From Ensifer sp. LCM 4579 (lineage in GTDB: Bacteria; Pseudomonadota; Alphaproteobacteria; Rhizobiales; Rhizobiaceae): DNA of 64,000 nt. Each line of letters starts with the position of its first letter. Within the stretch, counting starts at the first letter, position 1. Below are positions 10,825-19,065 of the stretch, in pieces. The notes under the pieces are model-generated. The model was not told the DNA's origin. It was given only the letters and a program-made list of their open reading frames with translations, and made no database searches. Made by a program: the position numbers and the translations under genes. The stretch is taken from contig NZ_MDDV01000003.1 of the NCBI RefSeq assembly GCF_001854885.1, positions 159,202 through 223,201 on the forward strand, given 5' to 3'.

Positions 10825-12153
10825 CGGTCTTCGGTGCTTCAACGCGAGCGCCGTGCGCCGCCAGAAATCCGATACCAATGCCGGGTCACGCAAGGCCTCG
10901 AGCTTCTTCCACGCCGGGAAAAAAGCCTCGAAAATCTCGGGCCCCATGCGGAAATCCATTGCCGGATTGACCACGCCGCCAGCCTCCATGACAATCCGAT
11001 CGAGCCCACCAAGCAGTTTCACGGTCGCCTCACCCTGATTGGCGAAATCCAGGGTCAGGCTGAAGCCCGGCCGCGCAAAGGAAAGCACTCCTCGTGCTGC
11101 TTTTTCGCCGAAGCAATGCAACGCCGTATGGAAGGAGGCGTGCCCAGCCCGGCGGGCGGTTTCCAGCAGACGAAGCGTCGTCTCCCGGGCTTTCTCGACG
11201 GGAAAGACACTCTGGTGCTGACATGGGCCGCGAGGTCCGTAGAGCCGGTTCCAAGCCGTATACCGGTCGAGCGGATGGAAATAGGAAGTCCATTTCTCGG
11301 TCGAGACCATTTCCCGGGGCGGCACCCTGCGGAAGCGATATGCGTTGAAGACCCGAAGCGCGGCGGTGTTCAGGATGTTGAAAGGCGGCGCGTAGGGAGC
11401 GGAAAGCGTGAGCCGCTTCGGAATGTCCGGAAACTCACAGGAGCTGTCCGCATGATCGGCCGCCCAGAGAACGCCCCTACCCGCCCGGCGGCCGGACGAC
11501 AGCTGGTCTATCCAGGCGACGGCATATTCATGCTCCTCACAGGCACGGTCGAGAAGGAGAAGGCCGTCATCGAGGTCCTCGAAGCGGCTGGTGTGCTGCT
11601 GCACATGCGGCGACGGCACCTTCATAAGCCTGAGTTCGACCTCGAGGATGAGGCCGGTCAGGCCGAGGCCGCCGATCGTCGCCGCGAAAACCTCGGCATT
11701 CTCGACGGCCGAACAGGTCAGTCGCTCGCCGTCGGAGCGCATCAGCGTCAGACGCCGGATGTGATTTCCGAAGGTCCCGCGCGCATGGTGATTGTCGCCG
11801 TGAATGTCGTTTGCGACGGCACCGCCGATCGTGGCAAAACCGGTACGCGGCGTTACCGGCAGAAAGAAGCGATGCGGGATTGCCCTGGCGAGAACCTCAT
11901 TGAGCGTAACGCCGGCCTCGCAGACAATCACGCCTGTCCCGGGATCGAAGGACAGAATGCGGTTGTGCCGAGCACTGTCGATCAGCGTTCCCAGGCTGTT
12001 GCGGCAGCTGTCGCCATAGCTCAGGGCCTTGCCGACCGGCAGGTAGGCCATCGGCTCCAGCGCGCCGAGGCGCTCCTCGTAATCATCCGGCGAGATCACT
12101 CGCGCACTTTCCGGTGCGGGCCATCGCCAGCTTTCAAACCCGTTGAGACTCAT
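10813..12153 (-). CDS. FAD-binding oxidoreductase, DprE1-like (VAO/PCMH fold)
   Basis: 446-residue flavoprotein. The N-terminal PCMH FAD domain (about 15-190) has LPVGKALSYGDSC, FDPGTGVIVCEAGVTLNEVL, TPRTGFATIGGAVANDIHG and NHHARGTFGNHI, which closely follow the layout of decaprenylphosphoryl-ribose 2-oxidase DprE1 and related aldonolactone oxidases. Where mycobacterial DprE1 has its catalytic lysine (AKDSR), this protein reads NPAMDFRMGPE, so the lysine appears lost. No epimerase partner DprE2 is next to it. It probably shares a transcript with the hydrolase gene upstream (28-base gap). Substrate unknown. Confidence 0.8.
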   Translation of the reverse strand: MSLNGFESWRWPAPESARVISPDDYEERLGALEPMAYLPVGKALSYGDSCRNSLGTLIDSARHNRILSFDPGTGVIVCEAGVTLNEVLARAIPHRFFLPVTPRTGFATIGGAVANDIHGDNHHARGTFGNHIRRLTLMRSDGERLTCSAVENAEVFAATIGGLGLTGLILEVELRLMKVPSPHVQQHTSRFEDLDDGLLLLDRACEEHEYAVAWIDQLSSGRRAGRGVLWAADHADSSCEFPDIPKRLTLSAPYAPPFNILNTAALRVFNAYRFRRVPPREMVSTEKWTSYFHPLDRYTAWNRLYGPRGPCQHQSVFPVEKARETTLRLLETARRAGHASFHTALHCFGEKAARGVLSFARPGFSLTLDFANQGEATVKLLGGLDRIVMEAGGVVNPAMDFRMGPEIFEAFFPAWKKLEALRDPALVSDFWRRTALALKHRRPSAP

Positions 12154-12181
12154 CGGCGCATCGGCTCCAGGGACTGCACGG

Positions 12182-13060
12182 CTAGCGATCCAATATCCAG
12201 TTCAACGCGTCGCGCCAGTCGGTCATGCGCACGGGCGTCCCGTGCGATCCCGTTTCGAACAGGACGAAGCGCACCGGGTAGCCTTTGGTCTTGAGCGTGC
12301 GATAGAACGCGACCTGCGCTTCGGCCGCATAGACATTGTCGCGGCTGCCGTGACTGAAATGGATCGGCAGCCCGGCCTTGAATGCGGCGCTCTTCCGGAA
12401 ATCCGGATCCGCAGCGCCGCCCATGATCATCATGCCGCCGAGCGCGGCTCCGGCCGCCCCGTCGCGCGCGATGCCCCAGCAGATGAAGCTGCCCATCGAG
12501 GCGCAGGAGAGCACGACCGGCCTCCCGCCGGAATTGACTGAAGCAAAGCGGATCAGCGCCGCGACATCCGCTACGCCCGCCGCGTCGAAGCTGCGGACGC
12601 TCGGGGCATAGTAGGTGCCACCATTGGCGAGGGCGAGATTCTTGATGCGATTGAAGTTGCCGCCGAAGGAAAAATCATTGGCGCCGAGGCGCCGGTCACC
12701 ACCGCGGCCGTGAATGAAGATCACCGTGAAAGCCGCGCCGCGCTCGGGCCCGATGCGTGTGACGTCGAGGGACCGATCGCCGAAGTCGAGCGTCTCGTTG
12801 ACCTGCGCCTGCCTCACCCCCAGGGACACATAGGCCTGCTTGACGCGCCGCTCCGGAACCTCGTCCCGCCCGTTGATATCCCGCAGTTCCTGATAGTCGA
12901 CGATCCGAAAGTCGCCGCCGTCCTCCTGCCGGAGCACCCGGCCATAGGCGAAGAGGTCGTCTTTGAAGGGCCGTAGCCCCGCAGCACCCGAAGCCGTTAC
13001 GAGGCCGATGAAGAAAAGCGCCGCGATCGGCCAACGCATGGATAAAACAACTGTGGACAT
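12182..13060 (-). CDS. secreted alpha/beta-hydrolase
   Basis: 292-residue protein with a hydrophobic signal-like N-terminus (MRWPIAALFFIGLVTASGAAG after MSTVVLS). An alpha/beta-hydrolase core follows: oxyanion region TVIFIHGRGGDRRLG, nucleophile elbow in LSCASMGSF (Ser in an ASMG context rather than strict GxSxG), and a late FSHGSRDNVYA (Asp) and TGSHGTPV (His). Substrate unknown. ATG at 13060 is preceded by AAGGGAG about 14 bases upstream; the ATG at 13039 is an alternative. Likely exported and co-transcribed with the DprE1-like gene. Confidence 0.7.
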   Translation of the reverse strand: MSTVVLSMRWPIAALFFIGLVTASGAAGLRPFKDDLFAYGRVLRQEDGGDFRIVDYQELRDINGRDEVPERRVKQAYVSLGVRQAQVNETLDFGDRSLDVTRIGPERGAAFTVIFIHGRGGDRRLGANDFSFGGNFNRIKNLALANGGTYYAPSVRSFDAAGVADVAALIRFASVNSGGRPVVLSCASMGSFICWGIARDGAAGAALGGMMIMGGAADPDFRKSAAFKAGLPIHFSHGSRDNVYAAEAQVAFYRTLKTKGYPVRFVLFETGSHGTPVRMTDWRDALNWILDR

Positions 13061-13281
13061 AGACACCCGGCGGGCTCCCTTGTTCGGCCCATGCCTTGCC
13101 ATCGGCACTGCCGGCACGCAACACTGAAGCCGGCAATTCGCCGCGTTTTCGGGTTTCTCGCCCTTTCGAAGCCATGGACATTCACCTTTTGTTCGCGCTT
13201 TGCACGAGACTCTGGCAGAATTCGTGGGGGATTCGCGCGGCGAGGATGGCGGCGGCGCCGAGCTCTTGCTATGGCCTGCAA

Positions 13282-13323
13282 GCATGTCTCCTCAAATCGC
13301 ATCCGATCTGAGGACAGGCATGC
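13282..13323. repeat. partial dispersed repeat (hairpin 1 only)
   Basis: GCATGTCTCCTC at 13282-13293 and GAGGACAGGCATGC at 13310-13323 form an imperfect inverted repeat that matches the first hairpin of the repeats at 6061 and 56880. It lies just before parE, and its right end creates an ATG (13320) that could be mistaken for the parE start. Confidence 0.55.
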
Positions 13324-13361
13324 CGCCGATACGAGACGACAGGAACGATTTGAACCGATCC

Positions 13362-15422
13362 ATGGACGACAGCAGCGATCTTTTTTCCGCAAGTCCACAA
13401 CAGCCGAAGCCGGCGGATGCCACGCCGAGCAAACCTGTGACGCCCGCCGCCGGCAACGATGCCCCGCAGCCGGCTCCGCGGAGCAGCGACGGCAGCGACT
13501 ATGACGCCTCGGCGATCGAGGTCCTGGAAGGGCTGGAACCGGTGCGCCGGCGCCCGGGCATGTATATCGGCGGGACGGACGAGAAGGCGCTGCATCACCT
13601 CTTTGCAGAGGTGATCGACAACTCCATGGACGAGGCCGTCGCCGGCCACGCCAATTTCATCGACGTAAGCCTCGACGCAGAAGGCTTCCTGACGGTCACC
13701 GACAATGGCCGCGGCATCCCGGTCGAGAACCACCCGAAATTCCCGAACAAGTCGACGCTCGAGGTCGTGATGACGGTGCTGCACGCCGGCGGCAAGTTCG
13801 ACGGCAAGGCCTATGAGACCTCCGGCGGCCTGCACGGCGTCGGCGTTTCCGTCGTCAACGCGCTGTCGGACGCGCTCGAAGTCGAGGTCGCGCGCAATCG
13901 CAGGCTCTATCGCCAGCGCTTCTCCCGCGGCATTCCCCAGGGCGGTCTCGAAGACCTCGGCGACGTGCACAATCGCCGCGGCACGAAAGTCCGCTTCCAT
14001 CCCGATCCGCAGATCTTCGGACCGCACGCCCGGTTCGAGCCGGCGCGGCTCTTCCGCATGGCCCGCTCCAAGGCCTATCTCTTCGGCGGCGTCGAAATCC
14101 GCTGGTCCTGCGATCCGTCGCTCCTGCCGGAAGGCTCGGATATCCCCGAAAGGGCCGTCTTTCATTTCCCCGGCGGCCTCAAGGACTATCTCGCCGCGAC
14201 GCTGGGCAAGGAATTCACCGTCACCCGTGAGATCTTCGCCGGCAGATCGGAGAAGGCCGGCGGCCACGGCTCGCTCGAATGGGCCGTAACCTGGTATGGC
14301 GGCGACCAGCAGGTTCATTCCTACTGCAACACGATCCCGACGCCGGAGGGCGGGACGCACGAGGCGGGCCTGCGCATCGCGCTCACCAAGGGCCTCAAGA
14401 ACTATGCGGAGCTTACGCAGAACAAACGTGCGGCGATCATCACCACCGACGACGTCATGATCTCGGCTGCCGGCATGCTCTCGGTCTTCATACGCGAACC
14501 GGAATTCGTCGGCCAGACGAAGGACAAGCTCGCGACCGTCGAAGCGCAACGCATCGTCGAAAACGCCCTTCGCGATCCCTTCGATCACTATCTCGCCGAC
14601 AATCCGGCGGAAGCGGCCAAGCTTCTCGACTGGGTCGTCGAACGCGCCGAGGAGCGCGTCCGCCGGCGCAAGGAAAAGGAAGTCAGCCGCAAGACGGCGG
14701 TGCGCAAGCTGCGGCTGCCCGGCAAGCTCGCCGATTGCGCCCAGAACACGGCGGAAGGAGCGGAACTCTTCATCGTCGAAGGCGATTCGGCCGGCGGCTC
14801 GGCCAAGCAGGCACGCAACCGTGCCAACCAGGCGATTCTGCCGCTGCGCGGCAAGATCCTGAACGTTGCGAGTGCCGGCCGCGAGAAGCTTGGCGCCAAC
14901 CAGCAGATCGGCGATCTCGTCCAGGCGCTCGGCTGCGGCACCCGCTCGAAATACCGGGAAGAGGACCTGCGCTACGAGCGCGTCATCATCATGACCGACG
15001 CCGACGTCGACGGCGCTCACATCGCCTCGCTGCTGATCACCTTCTTCTATCAGGAGATGCCGGAACTCATCCGCAGCGGCCATCTCTATCTCGCCGTGCC
15101 ACCGCTTTACCGGATCAGCCAGGGATCAAAGACACTCTATGCCCGCGACGACGCGCATCGCGAAGAATTGATGCGGACGGAGTTCAACGGGCGTGGCAAG
15201 GTCGAGATCGGACGCTTCAAGGGGCTCGGCGAAATGCTGCCGGCGCAGCTCAAGGAAACGACCATGGACCCGGCCAACCGCACCCTGCTCAAGGTCGAGA
15301 TCGATGACGTCGATTTCGAAGGCACGCGCGAGGCCGTCGACAGTCTGATGGGCACCAAGGCCGACGCCCGCTTCCGCTTCATTCAGGAGCGGGCGGTCTT
15401 TGCAGACAATCTGGATATCTGA
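13362..15422 (+). CDS. parE: DNA topoisomerase IV subunit B
   Basis: 686-residue ATPase subunit of topoisomerase IV, which with ParC unlinks daughter chromosomes. GHKL ATPase motifs are visible: EVIDNSMDEAVAGHA, VTDNGRGIPV, GLHGVGVSVVNALS. The TOPRIM domain has FIVEGDSAGGSAKQARN and IIMTDADVDGAHI, followed by the C-terminal RFKGLGEMLPAQLKETTMDP. The ATG at 13362 (MDDSSDLFSAS) is preferred; the frame is open upstream through a repeat element. An unstructured Pro/Ala-rich stretch covers the first 40 residues. ParE rather than GyrB, because the GyrB insertion is absent and length is shorter. Confidence 0.93.
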   Translation: MDDSSDLFSASPQQPKPADATPSKPVTPAAGNDAPQPAPRSSDGSDYDASAIEVLEGLEPVRRRPGMYIGGTDEKALHHLFAEVIDNSMDEAVAGHANFIDVSLDAEGFLTVTDNGRGIPVENHPKFPNKSTLEVVMTVLHAGGKFDGKAYETSGGLHGVGVSVVNALSDALEVEVARNRRLYRQRFSRGIPQGGLEDLGDVHNRRGTKVRFHPDPQIFGPHARFEPARLFRMARSKAYLFGGVEIRWSCDPSLLPEGSDIPERAVFHFPGGLKDYLAATLGKEFTVTREIFAGRSEKAGGHGSLEWAVTWYGGDQQVHSYCNTIPTPEGGTHEAGLRIALTKGLKNYAELTQNKRAAIITTDDVMISAAGMLSVFIREPEFVGQTKDKLATVEAQRIVENALRDPFDHYLADNPAEAAKLLDWVVERAEERVRRRKEKEVSRKTAVRKLRLPGKLADCAQNTAEGAELFIVEGDSAGGSAKQARNRANQAILPLRGKILNVASAGREKLGANQQIGDLVQALGCGTRSKYREEDLRYERVIIMTDADVDGAHIASLLITFFYQEMPELIRSGHLYLAVPPLYRISQGSKTLYARDDAHREELMRTEFNGRGKVEIGRFKGLGEMLPAQLKETTMDPANRTLLKVEIDDVDFEGTREAVDSLMGTKADARFRFIQERAVFADNLDI

Positions 15423-15479
15423 CCGAGCGACTCCCTCGTGCCGCTGCCGTGACCTTCTCCTAAGCAGACACTCGCGGGT

Positions 15480-15995
15480 TTACCCAGGATCATCTGCGAC
15501 GGGCGACCTTGCTGGCCCTGCCTCTCGCGCCGAGCCGCCCATCCGCTTTTCCATCAACAGGCTCAGCGGATCGGGCAGGTAGTCACCGAAGGGTGCGCGC
15601 TCCACGTATCCGGCCGCCCGATAGAGCCCGATCGCCTCCGGCTGGTGAATGCCTGTTTCGAGGCGGATCGCCATCAAACCCAACTTCACCGCCTTTTCCT
15701 CGACTGCCGAAAGAAGCCGCTTACCGATCTTCAGTCCCCTCGCCTCAGGATCGACGAACATGCGCTTGATCTCCGCCGTGCCGTCGCCCGCTTCCACCAG
15801 CGCGCAGCAGCCGACGATCTCTCCGGCGCGTCGGGCGACGAAGAAGACCACGGTCGGCTTCTCCAGCGCCGAGATATCGACCAGGTGATTGCTCTCCGTC
15901 GGATAAAGCGACGCAAGATATGCATCGGAGAGTTCGAGCAGACGGATGATGGTCGGCTGGCGTGGCGGCTCTTCGCTGATGGTAATGGCTGTCAT
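15480..15995 (-). CDS. GNAT family N-acetyltransferase
   Basis: 171-residue acetyltransferase. The acetyl-CoA binding region is clear: AEIKRMFVDPEARGLKIGKRLLSAVEEKA (the R/Q-x-x-G-x-G/A loop reads RGLKIG), followed by LETGIHQPEAIGLYRAAGYVERAPFGDY. The overall pattern resembles PanM/ArgA-type GNATs that act on small amines or amino acids; the substrate is not deducible. Start at the ATG at 15995 rather than 16139. It converges on parE with a 57-base gap. Confidence 0.82.
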   Translation of the reverse strand: MTAITISEEPPRQPTIIRLLELSDAYLASLYPTESNHLVDISALEKPTVVFFVARRAGEIVGCCALVEAGDGTAEIKRMFVDPEARGLKIGKRLLSAVEEKAVKLGLMAIRLETGIHQPEAIGLYRAAGYVERAPFGDYLPDPLSLLMEKRMGGSAREAGPARSPVADDPG

Positions 15996-16209
15996 CCAGA
16001 TCCTGGCCCGTTCGTTCGGGGCTGTATGCCGGCGAACGTAACGGCGAATGTCGATCAAGCCAATACGCGGAATGGCGCAGGTCGGCCTGCAATCAATCCG
16101 AGTAACAGCAGGAAATAAATTGTTTCGCGATGCAGCCATTTTGCCCTACATCGGCGCGAATCAAACGATCATAAAAGCAGCCACTTCAAAAAGACGGACG
16201 AGAGAGACC

Positions 16210-16665
16210 ATGAAAACCGCCCTGATCGTCATGACCATTCTCGGTTGCGACGACAATGTCAGCCAGTGCCACTATATTTCCACCGTGAACGGAAGCTGGC
16301 CTTCAATCGCGCAATGCGACACCGAATCGCAAAAGGAACTGCCGAAATTCTCCAACAAGAATTATCCGGTGGTCGTCGCCGTCTGCGAGACCTCGGGCCA
16401 CGATATGGTGACTTCGATCGAGCCCGGACCGGAGATCGCACCGTCGGCGACGCCGCAGGCAACGGCGACGCCATTGCCGGCCGTGCCGCAGGAAGTGGCG
16501 ACGCCGCCGACAACCGAAGAGGCGCGGCCGGGCTTGCCCAAGCGTGCACTCGCCTGGCTCGGCGGCGCAGTGCCGGATCGCGAGAGACTGAAGGCGATCG
16601 TAACCGCCCCCGTTCACTACATGGAAGACGGATACTCCTGGGTGGCGCGCCGGTTCGAGGACTGA
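16210..16665 (+). CDS. hypothetical protein with Pro/Thr/Ala-rich centre
   Basis: 151-residue protein of unknown function. Residues 1-70 contain four cysteines (GCDDNVSQC, IAQC, VAVCE), which could form disulfides or bind metal. Residues 78-115 are a low-complexity Ala/Thr/Pro linker, and the C-terminal 35 residues are compact (LAWLGGAVPDRERLKAIV). There is no convincing cleavable signal peptide. The ATG at 16210 follows AGAGAGACC. The stop codon touches the first base of the large palindrome at 16665. No recognised domain. Confidence 0.65.
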   Translation: MKTALIVMTILGCDDNVSQCHYISTVNGSWPSIAQCDTESQKELPKFSNKNYPVVVAVCETSGHDMVTSIEPGPEIAPSATPQATATPLPAVPQEVATPPTTEEARPGLPKRALAWLGGAVPDRERLKAIVTAPVHYMEDGYSWVARRFED

Positions 16666-16961
16666 TACCAAGTCTCGATGATAGGAACCGATAGGACCGG
16701 CTCGATCGGACTGTCTGGCTAGGAGAGGCTCGCAGGACGATGCTTTTGCATCCTCGGGTTTAAACCCGAGGATCAAGGGACTCGACGACGCCAGACAGCC
16801 CGAGAAACCGGCCGTAGGTGGCCCAGGGCTGATCGTGGGCGTCGTTGCGATGCTTGATCCTCGGGTTAAACCCGAGGATGCGACCATCGCTCCGCACACC
16901 GCGCCTAGCCCACGATCAGCCATGGGCCATCCTATCGGATCCTATCATCGAGACTTGGTAT
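16665..16961. repeat. 297-bp composite palindrome with 22-bp terminal inverted repeats
   Basis: The ends are perfect inverted repeats: 16665-16686 (ATACCAAGTCTCGATGATAG..) and 16940-16961. CCGATAGGA (16688-16696) also pairs with 16930-16938. Inside are two arms. Arm 1 is closed by CTGTCTGGC (16711-16719) with GCCAGACAG (16790-16798) and holds a perfect 24-bp palindrome at 16750-16773. Arm 2 is closed by 16820-16840 with 16908-16928 and holds a near-identical 23-base palindrome at 16857-16879. It fills the gap between two convergent genes. No coding content; MITE-like or a structured RNA/terminator are the options. Confidence 0.85.
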
Positions 16962-16970
16962 GACGGGCAG

Positions 16971-18110
16971 TCACGCTGCCTGTAGCGACGCGAGCACGGC
17001 GTAGTCGCGCGCAAGCTGCCGCTTCTCGGCGAAGGCGAGACGTTCCAAGAGTTCGGCGATGGCGGCCGCAGCATTCGAAGGCGTCTTCCGGCTGCGGAGC
17101 CGGCCGAGAAGGCGCGTCGTGATCGGCGCGGGCAACGCGTCGTCCCCGTCCCTGGTCTGCCCCTGCCAAAGCAGCACAGCTTCCGCAAAGATCTCGCCAA
17201 CATCGCGTCCGAGCCCCGCGCTCTCCAGGAGCGCACGGATCGAGTGGACACGTCCGCCGGAAATGATCGAGCGGACACGCCTCGGCGCCACGCCGGAAAG
17301 CTCCACGATCGCAGCGACAAAAAGCTCACCAGCGCCGCCGCAGAGCGCCCGCATGAGGAAGGCTGGAGTGAGGCGGCCGGTCTCGCGCAAATGCGCGATC
17401 ATCCGGGCGAGGTCTTCCGGCGGCGCTGCGGTCGCCATCGCAAGAGCCGCAACATCCCCGGCTTCGCGCGAAACGCGTTCCGCCCGCGCGGCGCCGATCG
17501 TCGCCTGCACCAGGCTGCAACAGGCGAGCGCGTCGCCCAATCTTGCGGCCAGCAATTGCCGGGCGTCGCTCGGCAGATCGGCCCGCGCGAGCAGCCGCTC
17601 GCGAAGGTCGGCGATATGACCAAACCGGTTGACGATCCGCAAGAGCGAGCGCTGCGGCAGCACGGCTCCGTCGTTTTCGAGCAGAATCGCCACCTCCTCC
17701 TCGTCGCCGATTTCGGCGATGGCGGCCGCAACGGAGCAGGAGACTGTGTCGCGCGCTGCGATCAGGGCGCGCGTTTCGGCTGTTCCTCGGGCTGCGATGT
17801 CGACGAGATCCTCATCCGAGAGTACCGGCGAACGGGAGATGGCCACATAGGCGACCGCCGGCTGGTCTTCCGCCAGCGCCTTCATCACCGTTCGCGGCGC
17901 GGTCGGGCAGTCGGCCAGGGCTTCGACTAGAGAAAGGCGCACCTTCGGCGAGGGATCGTCGAGCAGATAGGTCATCGCCATTTCGGCGGCATGCCGGTCG
18001 ATGCCATTCATATCGGCCTTGGCGTAGGCTCGGGCGAGTGCAGACGCGGCGCGTGCGCGATCGCTCATTTTCGCCGTCTCCACCCACCGAAGAAATGCTT
18101 GTATGATCAC
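16971..18110 (-). CDS. DUF2336 domain-containing protein
   Basis: 379-residue all-helical protein of the DUF2336 family, common in alphaproteobacteria and of unknown function. HEAT-like repeats are suggested by recurring segments such as LLDDPSPKVRLSLVEALADC and LRIVNRFGHIADLRERLLARADLP. The GTG at 18110 is chosen because AGAGG lies 6 bases upstream; the frame is open to 18146 and an ATG at 18068 is also possible. The upstream region carries the palindromic element at 18121-18225. Cytosolic. Confidence 0.75.
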   Translation of the reverse strand: MIIQAFLRWVETAKMSDRARAASALARAYAKADMNGIDRHAAEMAMTYLLDDPSPKVRLSLVEALADCPTAPRTVMKALAEDQPAVAYVAISRSPVLSDEDLVDIAARGTAETRALIAARDTVSCSVAAAIAEIGDEEEVAILLENDGAVLPQRSLLRIVNRFGHIADLRERLLARADLPSDARQLLAARLGDALACCSLVQATIGAARAERVSREAGDVAALAMATAAPPEDLARMIAHLRETGRLTPAFLMRALCGGAGELFVAAIVELSGVAPRRVRSIISGGRVHSIRALLESAGLGRDVGEIFAEAVLLWQGQTRDGDDALPAPITTRLLGRLRSRKTPSNAAAAIAELLERLAFAEKRQLARDYAVLASLQAA

Positions 18111-18120
18111 CTGCGCCTCT

Positions 18121-18225
18121 CTAAGCAGGTTCCGGAAAAGTGTCACACGGTTTTCCGGCGAGAACCTGCGTCAAAAAAAGAGCTAAGCGGACGAAGCGTT
18201 GGCTTGCCAACGCAAGCCTGCTTAG
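18121..18225. repeat. 105-bp palindromic intergenic element
   Basis: Outer stem CTAAGCAGG (18121-18129) with CCTGCTTAG (18217-18225). Inside are a hairpin GCAGGTTC/GAACCTGC (18125-18132 and 18162-18169, with CGGAAAA/TTTTCCG nested) and a palindrome GCGTTGGCTTGCCAACGC (18196-18213). The TCCGGAAAAGTG...GGTTTTCCG core resembles a palindrome widespread in Rhizobiales genomes (from memory). It lies between the divergent DUF2336 and CitE-like genes, so it may overlap their promoters. Confidence 0.7.
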
Positions 18226-18284
18226 ACACCCAGCATCCCCCATGTCGGGAATATTAGCGGTTAAAGGTTTAAGATTGGTTCACC

Positions 18285-19007
18285 ATGCCGATTAACCCTC
18301 AGGAAACCATGAAGCCGCTGCTTTACCTTGCGTCAGCCGAGCCGCTCCCGGCACCGGAAAGGCTGGGCGCCATAAGAGCCGTCGTCGTCGACGCTGCGGA
18401 TGCCGGCGCGAGGCAGATGCTTTCCGCTGCCGCCGACAGGCCGGACCGGAGTTGTGCCTTGTTTGCGCGGATCGGACCGGCGGACGACCTGAACGAGGCC
18501 GATCTCGGCCTGCTGCTTTCCAATCGGATCGACGGCGTCGTGCTGGCCGGGTGCCGTGGGCCTGCCGATATCCAGAAGACCGACGTCATGCTGAAGGTGG
18601 CCGAGGCCGCGGCGGGACTCGAGCAAGGCAAGACAGCGCTGCTGGCGGAATATGCCAGCGTGCCCGCGAGCGTGCTCTCTCCCCACCCGCTGGGCGATGC
18701 CTCGCCGCGTCTTTCGGCGTTGATATTCGATGCCTCAGCGCTCGCGCAAGCCTGCGGGCTGCAGCGCGTCACTGGGACCGGCGATGTACCGGCCGTCGTC
18801 AGGCTTGGCCGTGCGACGACAATCCTGAGGGCGCGGGAGGCCGGGCTTGCAGCCTACGAGATGTTGCCCGCCGATGCGCTCGACGAGTGGGTCGTGCAGC
18901 GGCTTTGGACGAACAGCGTCGAGAACGGCTTCTCGGCCCCGGCTCTCCGTTCGGCGCGACAGATCGAACTGCTTGCCGCGGCAGGAGCGCCCGCCGCCGG
19001 TGGGTGA
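18285..19007 (+). CDS. HpcH/HpaI aldolase (CitE)-like protein, probably non-canonical
   Basis: 240-residue protein that follows the layout of CitE/malyl-CoA-lyase-type TIM barrels: LLYLASAEPLPAPERL, IRAVVVDAADAG (normally LxLDLEDAV), ALFARIGPADD (normally VRVN), IDGVVLAGCRGPADIQK (normally GIVLPKxExxxD), LLAEYASVP and SALIFDASALAQACG. The lysine and glutamate of the GIVLPK motif and the paired acidic residues of LEDAV are missing, so lyase activity is doubtful. Start at the ATG at 18285; an internal ATG at 18309 is also possible. No partner genes nearby. Confidence 0.55.
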   Translation: MPINPQETMKPLLYLASAEPLPAPERLGAIRAVVVDAADAGARQMLSAAADRPDRSCALFARIGPADDLNEADLGLLLSNRIDGVVLAGCRGPADIQKTDVMLKVAEAAAGLEQGKTALLAEYASVPASVLSPHPLGDASPRLSALIFDASALAQACGLQRVTGTGDVPAVVRLGRATTILRAREAGLAAYEMLPADALDEWVVQRLWTNSVENGFSAPALRSARQIELLAAAGAPAAGG

Positions 19008-19065
19008 CGCTGCGGCGTCGTGCGCTTTTCGAAATCGGGTCCGGTTTTTGTTCCCTCGCGCCGAT

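Noticed and set aside
13320-13361. Upstream start for parE at the ATG at 13320
   Set aside because: This ATG is produced by the inverted-repeat element; the ATG at 13362 gives normal ParE length and a plain N-terminus.
13269-15083. Long minus-strand open frame (604 codons) opposite parE
   Set aside because: It lies entirely antisense to a clearly conserved gene, has a composition rich in Arg/Ala/Asp/Gly typical of GC-rich shadow frames and no recognised domain.
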